The position numbers and the translations under genes were made by a program. A DNA stretch of 64,000 bases, from positions 1 to 64,000 of the forward strand of contig DATCLY010000015.1 in NCBI GenBank assembly GCA_036563665.1, written 5' to 3'. Positions 59,182 through 64,000 of the stretch are shown here, one piece after another. The stretch's first letter is position 1, and every line of letters begins with the position of its first letter. Source of the stretch: FEN-1219 sp036563665. GTDB taxonomy: Bacteria > Pseudomonadota > Gammaproteobacteria > Steroidobacterales > Rariloculaceae. The notes under the pieces are model-generated. The model saw only the letters and a list, made by a program, of their open reading frames with translations. It was not told the DNA's origin and did no database searches.

Positions 59182-62100
59182 TCAACGCTTGCCGATCCGG
59201 CCGAACCCGGTGGTCAGGCCCACGCCGATGAAGCGCGCGTCCTCGTCGAAGCCGTCGACGCCGACGCCGACCGCGAGCCGCGAGCTCACGTGCCAGCGCA
59301 ACCCGGCGCCGAGGGCCAGCTGATTGCCGTGCACGTCCTCGTGGTCGACGCGGGCGCTGCTCGCGCTCGTGCGTAGCGACGCATAGCCGGCCTTGACGTA
59401 CGCGTCGAGCTTGCCGTCCGCCAGGCGGAACAGATAGCCGCCGAACAGCGCAGGCACCTCGTAGTCGAGCGCCTCCTCGCCGCGGATGGCGGGATTGCGG
59501 CTCTGCAGGCCTGCGCCGCCGAGGTCGCTGTACGAGAGCTCCGCGAACCAGCGCTCGGTGAAGCGGTAGCCGATGGTGAGCTTGTAGCTCGTGTCCGAGT
59601 CGTCCGCGACGCGCCACGTCGAGCGGCTGTCGTCGGGATCGAGGCCGGAGCGGCCGAGCGCGAAGCCGGCATAGAGGCACCCGTCCGCGACCCTGCCGCC
59701 GGGCTCGCACGCGGGCGTCTCGGCCTGCCCCCGCGCGGGCGACAAGCCCGCGAGCAGCGCCGCCGCGAGCGCGGCGAGCGGCAGGGCCGTGACGCGGCGG
59801 CGCGTGCGCAGCAGCACCGCCAGCGCCAGGGCCAGCAACGCCGGCACGCTCGTGCTGCCGCCGCCACCGCCCTCGAGCGACGCCCGCAGGCCCGGATCCT
59901 TCTGGTGGCGGTCGTCGATGCCGTCGGCGTTGAAGTCGCCGTCCTCGTCGCCGTCGACGATGCCGTCGCCGTCGCTGTCCGGGTCGCGGTAGTCGGGCAG
60001 ACCGTCGCCGTCGAGGTCCTGCGTGCGCAACAGCGCGTCGTCCACGCCGTCGCCGTCCGCGTCGACGCCGCCCGTCTGATCGACGTCGATGGCGTCGTCG
60101 ATGCCGTCGCCGTCCGCGTCGCCGCCGGAGAGCGCCACGAGCAGCATCTCGTCGGCGTCGCTCAAGCCGTCGTTGTCGCTGTCGGCGTCGAGCCGATCCG
60201 GGATGCCGTCGCCGTCGCTGTCCGCATCGGCGTAGCGATCGTCGATGCCGTCGCCGTCGGCGTCGGGGCCGCCGGTCACGGTGGCGTCGACGGCGTCGTC
60301 GATGCCGTCGAGGTCGACGTCCAGGCCGAGGAGCGCCGGGCGGCGAGACTCGAGGCGATCGGGCAACCCGTCGCCGTCGGCGTCGCGGTCGAGCCGGTCC
60401 GGCGTGCCGTCGCCGTCGCTGTCCTCGTCGCCTTCGACCGCGTCGGGGATGCCGTCGTTGTCGTCGTCGCCGTCGAGCTCCGAAGGCACGCCGTCGCCGT
60501 CCGCGTCGCGCCGCGAGCCGTGCTGACCCGGCTCCTGATCGACGATGTCGTCGATGCCGTCGCCGTCGGAGTCCCCGAGGCCGTCGATGCGCCCGTCGCC
60601 GTCCGCGTCGAGCAAGGCATACGCCGTGCTCTCGATGTCGTACACGCCGTCTCCATTGCTGTCGAGGTCCAGGTAATCGGGCACGCCGTCGCCGTCGAGG
60701 TCGCGCGGGAAGTGCGTGGGCGGCGTGCCGGGCTCGGCCAGGCCGTCCTCGTCGCCGACGAAGCCGGCGCCTTCGACCACGTCGAAGAGGCCGTCGCCGT
60801 CGCTGTCGAGGTCGCGATAGTCGGCCACGCCGTCGCCGTCCGTGTCGCGGCCGATGGCGGCATCGTCCACGCCGTCGCCGTTCACGTCGGGCCCGCCGGT
60901 GTAGTCCACGTCCCAGGCGTCGTCGATGCCGTCGCCGTCGGCGTCCGCGCCGCTCGCGCCCGACTCGGCGCGATCGCTCACGCCGTCGCCGTCGCTGTCC
61001 TCGTCGCGCACATCGGGCACGCCGTCGTGATCGGTGTCGCGCAGGCGGAGCCCGTCGTCGATGCCGTCGCCGTCGAGGTCCGGGCCGCCGGTCGTGTCGG
61101 CATCCCAGGCGTCGTCGATGCCGTCGCCGTCCTCGTCGGCTCCCGCCGCACCCGCCTCGATGGCGTCGGGCAGGCCGTCGCCATCGCCGTCGGCGTCGAG
61201 GTGATCGGGCAGGTTGTCGAAGTCGGCGTCCGGCAGCCGCACGTCGTCGTCGATGCCGTCGCCGTCATCGTCGCGCCCGCCCGTCGCGTCCACGTCGAAG
61301 AGGTCGGGGATGCCGTCGCCGTCGGCGTCGACATCGAGCCCCGCGTACTCGAGGCGGTCGAGCACGCCGTCGCCGTCGCTGTCGACGTCCTCGAAGTCGG
61401 CCTTGCCGTCGCCGTCGCTATCGAAGTTGCCTTCGATGATGTCGGGGATGCCATCGCGGTCCTCGTCGACGGAGGCATCGAGATAGTCGGGCTTGCCGTC
61501 GCCGTCGGCGTCGCTGGTGCCCTCGGTCCAGTTGTCGATGCCGTCGCCGTCGACGTCGAGATCGAACCGATCGATCACGTTGTCGCCGTCGAGGTCGCTG
61601 CCCGGCGGGTGCCGGTCCGCGTCGGCCACGTCGTTGATGCCGTCACCGTCGCCGTCCGCGCCGTTGTCGGCCGTGCCATCGCCGTCCACGTCCACGTCGG
61701 CGCCGTCGGGAATGCCGTCGCCGTCGATGTCCGGGTTGCCGTCGTTCGGATCGAACGCATCCGGCAGGCCGTCGCCGTCCGCGTCCGCCCGGTCGTCCAC
61801 CACGTCCGCGGTGTCGCCGATGCCGTCGCCGTCGGCGTCGCCGTCGCCTACGTCGTCGGCGTCCACGGCGTCGCGGATGCCGTCGCCGTCGCCGTCCGTC
61901 CCGTTGTCGGCCGTGCCGTCACCGTCCACGTCCACGTCGGCGCCGTCGGGAATCCCGTCCCCGTCGATGTCCGGGTTGGCGTCGTTCGGATCGAGCACGT
62001 CGGGCAGACCGTCGAGGTCGGCGTCCGCGGGCCGCGAGGCGGGATCCGTCGGGTCGCTGCCCTCGGCGGCCTCCACGGCGTCGGACACGCCGTCGTTGTC

Positions 62101-64000
62101 GGAGTCCTCGTCGCGCGCGTCGTCGATGCCGTCGCCGTCGCTGTCGCGGCCGTCGTAAAGATCGTCGATGCCGTTGCCGTTCGCGTCGTCGCCGCCGGTC
62201 GCATCCACGTCCCAGGCGTCGTCGATGCCGTCGCCGTCACCGTCGGTGCCACGCGGCGCCGGCCGCCCGGCCTCCGTGCGGTCGTCGATGCCGTCGCCGT
62301 CGGAGTCCCTGTCGCGATAGTCGGGCGTGCCGTCGCCGTCGCTGTCGCCCGCGCCCTCGTCGCCGTCCGGCGCGCCGTCGCCGTCGCTGTCCGCGTCGCG
62401 CAGGTCCGCGAGGCCGTCGCCGTCGCTGTCACGCAGCGGCGCATCGTCGATACCGTCGCCGTCCGCGTCGGTGCCGCCCGTCGCGTCCACGTCGAACGCA
62501 TCGTCGATGCCGTCTGCGTCGGTGTCCGTGCCGCTCGCGCCGCCTTCCACGGCGTCCGCCAGGCCGTCGTCGTCGCTGTCCGTGTCGCGGTAGTCCGCGT
62601 CACCGTCGAAGTCGCTGTCCGCCGTGCCCTCCTTCGCGTCCGGCACGCGGTCGTTGTCGCTGTCGAGATCGCCGTCGTTCGGCAGGCCGTCGCCGTCGTC
62701 ATCGCCCGTGCCTTCCACGGACCCGGCGATGCCGTCGCCGTCGGCGTCTGAATCGAGCAGCACGGAGAGGTTGACGGCGTTGCTCTTGCCGTCCGCGTCC
62801 TCCAGGTAGAGCGCCATCGCGCGCTCCCCGGACGCGGGGCTGCCGGCCGTGTTGTCGTACGTGAGCGCCCGCAGCAGCGCCTGGACGGCCGCGAGCGTGG
62901 CGTCGGGCGTGTCGAAGTCGATGCGGAGCGCCGTGCCTTCGCCGTTCTCGTCGTCGTCGATGGTGCCGATGGCGAGCCCGCCGTACGTGACGGTGCTGCC
63001 CGTCACGCCGATCTGGCCCGGGCCGGTGCCCTCGTTGGCAATCGCGAGCACCTCCTCGGCGGCGGCCGCGGCGAGGTTGAGCTTGATGTAGCCGCCGGTC
63101 AGGACGTCGTTGTCCGGCGGATCGCTCAAGACGGCGTCCTGGCCGACGTCGATCCGCACGGGCCCCGGCGCGCCGAGGTCGAAGAAGGCCTGGTCGCCCT
63201 CGAGGTTCGCGACGGCGGGCGCGTCGGGATCCGGGACGATGAAGTTGATCGTGAGGTAGCTGCTCGCCTTGCCCCCTTCCTGCACGTCGAACGTGACGGG
63301 GTACGTGCCGGGATCGAGGCCGCTGCCGATGTCGCCGGGCTCGAAACGGAAGTGATTGTCCGTGGGCTCAGTGAGCGTGCCCTGGAGACTGCCGAGGCTC
63401 GTGGTGTCGATGGCAGCGCCGGTGATGTCGAACTCGAAGACCTCACCCTTCGGGACCACGACGTTGCGGGTCTTCGGCACCCGCGGGTCGACGGTGTAGT
63501 CGCTCGCGGAGTCGTCCACCAGGTTGAGGATCAGGTCGACGTGCGTCTTGGAGCGCACGGTAACGCCGTCGTTCTCCAGGTCCTCGACCACGAAGCCCGC
63601 GCTGTACAGGCCCACCGTGGCCGTGCCCGAGCCGGCCCAGGTGATGAGGCCGGTGACCGGGTCGATCGAGAGCCCGGTGGGATTGGTGCCGCCGCCCATC
63701 TCGCCCGAGTCGGCCATCCGGTAGCGGACGGCGTCGGCGTTGGGATCGGTGGAGTTCAAGTCGAACGTCCAGTCGGTCAGCGTCGTGCCGTCGCTGTTCT
63801 TGCGCGGCACGTCGAGGATGATCGGCATCTCGATCTGCGGCGCCTTGTTGCCGCCGGAGAGATTGATGATCGTCTGGATGTTCCAGCTGCCGTCGGCGTT
63901 GTTGCGCAGGTTGCTGATGCGGGCGCTGCCCGTGAACCGCACGAGGTAGGAGGTGTTCGGATCCAGATTGAGCGCCTGGAGCTGCGTGACCTTCAGCGTG
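59182..64000 (-). CDS. Giant calcium-repeat surface protein continuing into an outer-membrane barrel
   Basis: Open from the right edge, with over 1600 residues visible and its N-terminus outside. Order from the N-terminal side: putative Ig/cadherin-like domains (ILDVPRKNSDGT, GLSIDPVTGLITWAGSGTAT), about 940 residues of thrombospondin-type-3-like DxDxDGxxD repeats (DADGDGIDD, DSDGDGVSD), then GGGGGSTSVPALLALALAVL and LRTRRR. That tripartite piece is a GlyGly-CTERM-like sorting signal. Without a stop it goes on to a signal-like stretch (ALPLAALAAALLAGLSPARG) and an OmpA-like barrel of about 170 residues ending GLTTGFGRIGKR. A GTG at 59817 could start the barrel separately. Calcium binding and adhesion are likely roles. 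Confidence 0.8.
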   Translation of the reverse strand, partial: TLKVTQLQALNLDPNTSYLVRFTGSARISNLRNNADGSWNIQTIINLSGGNKAPQIEMPIILDVPRKNSDGTTLTDWTFDLNSTDPNADAVRYRMADSGEMGGGTNPTGLSIDPVTGLITWAGSGTATVGLYSAGFVVEDLENDGVTVRSKTHVDLILNLVDDSASDYTVDPRVPKTRNVVVPKGEVFEFDITGAAIDTTSLGSLQGTLTEPTDNHFRFEPGDIGSGLDPGTYPVTFDVQEGGKASSYLTINFIVPDPDAPAVANLEGDQAFFDLGAPGPVRIDVGQDAVLSDPPDNDVLTGGYIKLNLAAAAAEEVLAIANEGTGPGQIGVTGSTVTYGGLAIGTIDDDENGEGTALRIDFDTPDATLAAVQALLRALTYDNTAGSPASGERAMALYLEDADGKSNAVNLSVLLDSDADGDGIAGSVEGTGDDDGDGLPNDGDLDSDNDRVPDAKEGTADSDFDGDADYRDTDSDDDGLADAVEGGASGTDTDADGIDDAFDVDATGGTDADGDGIDDAPLRDSDGDGLADLRDADSDGDGAPDGDEGAGDSDGDGTPDYRDRDSDGDGIDDRTEAGRPAPRGTDGDGDGIDDAWDVDATGGDDANGNGIDDLYDGRDSDGDGIDDARDEDSDNDGVSDAVEAAEGSDPTDPASRPADADLDGLPDVLDPNDANPDIDGDGIPDGADVDVDGDGTADNGTDGDGDGIRDAVDADDVGDGDADGDGIGDTADVVDDRADADGDGLPDAFDPNDGNPDIDGDGIPDGADVDVDGDGTADNGADGDGDGINDVADADRHPPGSDLDGDNVIDRFDLDVDGDGIDNWTEGTSDADGDGKPDYLDASVDEDRDGIPDIIEGNFDSDGDGKADFEDVDSDGDGVLDRLEYAGLDVDADGDGIPDLFDVDATGGRDDDGDGIDDDVRLPDADFDNLPDHLDADGDGDGLPDAIEAGAAGADEDGDGIDDAWDADTTGGPDLDGDGIDDGLRLRDTDHDGVPDVRDEDSDGDGVSDRAESGASGADADGDGIDDAWDVDYTGGPDVNGDGVDDAAIGRDTDGDGVADYRDLDSDGDGLFDVVEGAGFVGDEDGLAEPGTPPTHFPRDLDGDGVPDYLDLDSNGDGVYDIESTAYALLDADGDGRIDGLGDSDGDGIDDIVDQEPGQHGSRRDADGDGVPSELDGDDDNDGIPDAVEGDEDSDGDGTPDRLDRDADGDGLPDRLESRRPALLGLDVDLDGIDDAVDATVTGGPDADGDGIDDRYADADSDGDGIPDRLDADSDNDGLSDADEMLLVALSGGDADGDGIDDAIDVDQTGGVDADGDGVDDALLRTQDLDGDGLPDYRDPDSDGDGIVDGDEDGDFNADGIDDRHQKDPGLRASLEGGGGGSTSVPALLALALAVLLRTRRRVTALPLAALAAALLAGLSPARGQAETPACEPGGRVADGCLYAGFALGRSGLDPDDSRSTWRVADDSDTSYKLTIGYRFTERWFAELSYSDLGGAGLQSRNPAIRGEEALDYEVPALFGGYLFRLADGKLDAYVKAGYASLRTSASSARVDHEDVHGNQLALGAGLRWHVSSRLAVGVGVDGFDEDARFIGVGLTTGFGRIGKR
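59950..62740 (-). repeat. Low-complexity DNA repeats encoding DxDxDG motifs
   Basis: Several dozen variations of GATGCCGTCGCCGTC on the plus strand (GACGGCGACGGCATC on the coding strand) fill this stretch. They code for the aspartate-rich calcium repeats. Repeats differ in length and order (DATGG units recur about every 80 residues), so the array expanded by unequal recombination. The antisense frame is also open through it, an effect of composition. Confidence 0.85.

Noticed and set aside
59905..62751. Long plus-strand open frame of about 948 codons opposite the calcium repeats
   Set aside because: It encodes only VDAVAVGV-like repeats, has no ribosome site, and arises because the repeated GAC/GGC codons leave the opposite frame open.
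1..64000. CRISPR arrays, rRNA genes or a replication origin
   Set aside because: No regularly spaced direct repeats with unique spacers, no rRNA sequence and no DnaA-box cluster were seen; the only arrays are the coding calcium repeats.

Overview
The window is a GC-rich bacterial chromosome segment, most likely from a gammaproteobacterium near the Steroidobacter, Nevskia or Xanthomonas groups. The reasons are dispersed REP-like palindromes built on GTGGGAGCGGCTTTCCAG, a RegB/RegA-type redox two-component system, large TonB-dependent receptors, a proteobacterial DUF2868/DUF3482 pair and several sigma-54 promoters. The exact taxon is inferred. Genes are dense and many neighbours overlap by ATGA or GTGA, so translational coupling is common. 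No gene-free stretch exceeds about 300 bases.

Layout. (1) 1-3120: the less GC-rich end of an integrative element, with an IS21-family istA/istB remnant, a helix-turn-helix protein, a tyrosine integrase and tRNA-Cys as the likely attachment site. (2) 3178-8562: glutaryl-CoA dehydrogenase, a SYLF lipoprotein-like protein, a HupE/UreJ-like protein, an acetolactate-synthase-like ThDP enzyme and two paralogous four-helix membrane proteins. (3) 8774-13807: a PepSY protein divergent from a TonB receptor that is translationally coupled to a RegB/RegA-type system, with a RegA-like palindrome between the divergent genes. (4) 13827-15741: transaldolase, a small conserved hydrophilic protein with a sigma-54 promoter, and a TFIIB-type zinc-ribbon protein. 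(5) 16021-22272: TonB receptor, DUF6152 protein, two related exported proteins and an FAD/NAD(P)-binding protein. (6) 31377 down to 22276, minus strand: an AlgE-like porin, CysA fused to a UspA-like domain, sulfate-binding protein, CysT, CysW, histidine kinase and OmpR-type regulator. (7) 31448-38407: Pmp3/YqaE peptide, PAP2 phosphatase, CheY-like protein, OBAP lipoprotein, DUF2868 protein, DUF3482 GTPase and a YdjM-like membrane hydrolase. (8) 38534-44290: copper resistance, with a MerR regulator, Cu(I) P-type ATPase, CopA multicopper oxidase and CopB; both units have matching MerR-type promoters. (9) 44344-47261: a sigma-54-driven operon of a ferritin-like protein, a hemerythrin-DUF892 fusion and a CBS protein. 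(10) 47309-50964: Fsr-like MFS exporter, CorC/HlyC-like protein and FkbM methyltransferase. (11) 51165-58400: a six-subunit group-4-hydrogenase-like membrane complex whose large subunit lacks the [NiFe] cysteines (Ehr type). (12) 58411-64000: an ANTAR response regulator and a very large calcium-repeat surface protein that runs into an outer-membrane barrel.

The most notable result is a set of four near-perfect sigma-54 promoters in front of otherwise unconnected stress-type genes: the small NEGEGN protein, Pmp3, the OBAP lipoprotein and the diiron operon. This suggests a local sigma-54 stress regulon. Other strong points are the Ehr complex without a [NiFe] site, the CysA-UspA fusion with its own two-component system, the RegBA box beside the coupled TonB-regBA unit, and the sorting-signal-plus-barrel fusion at the right edge.
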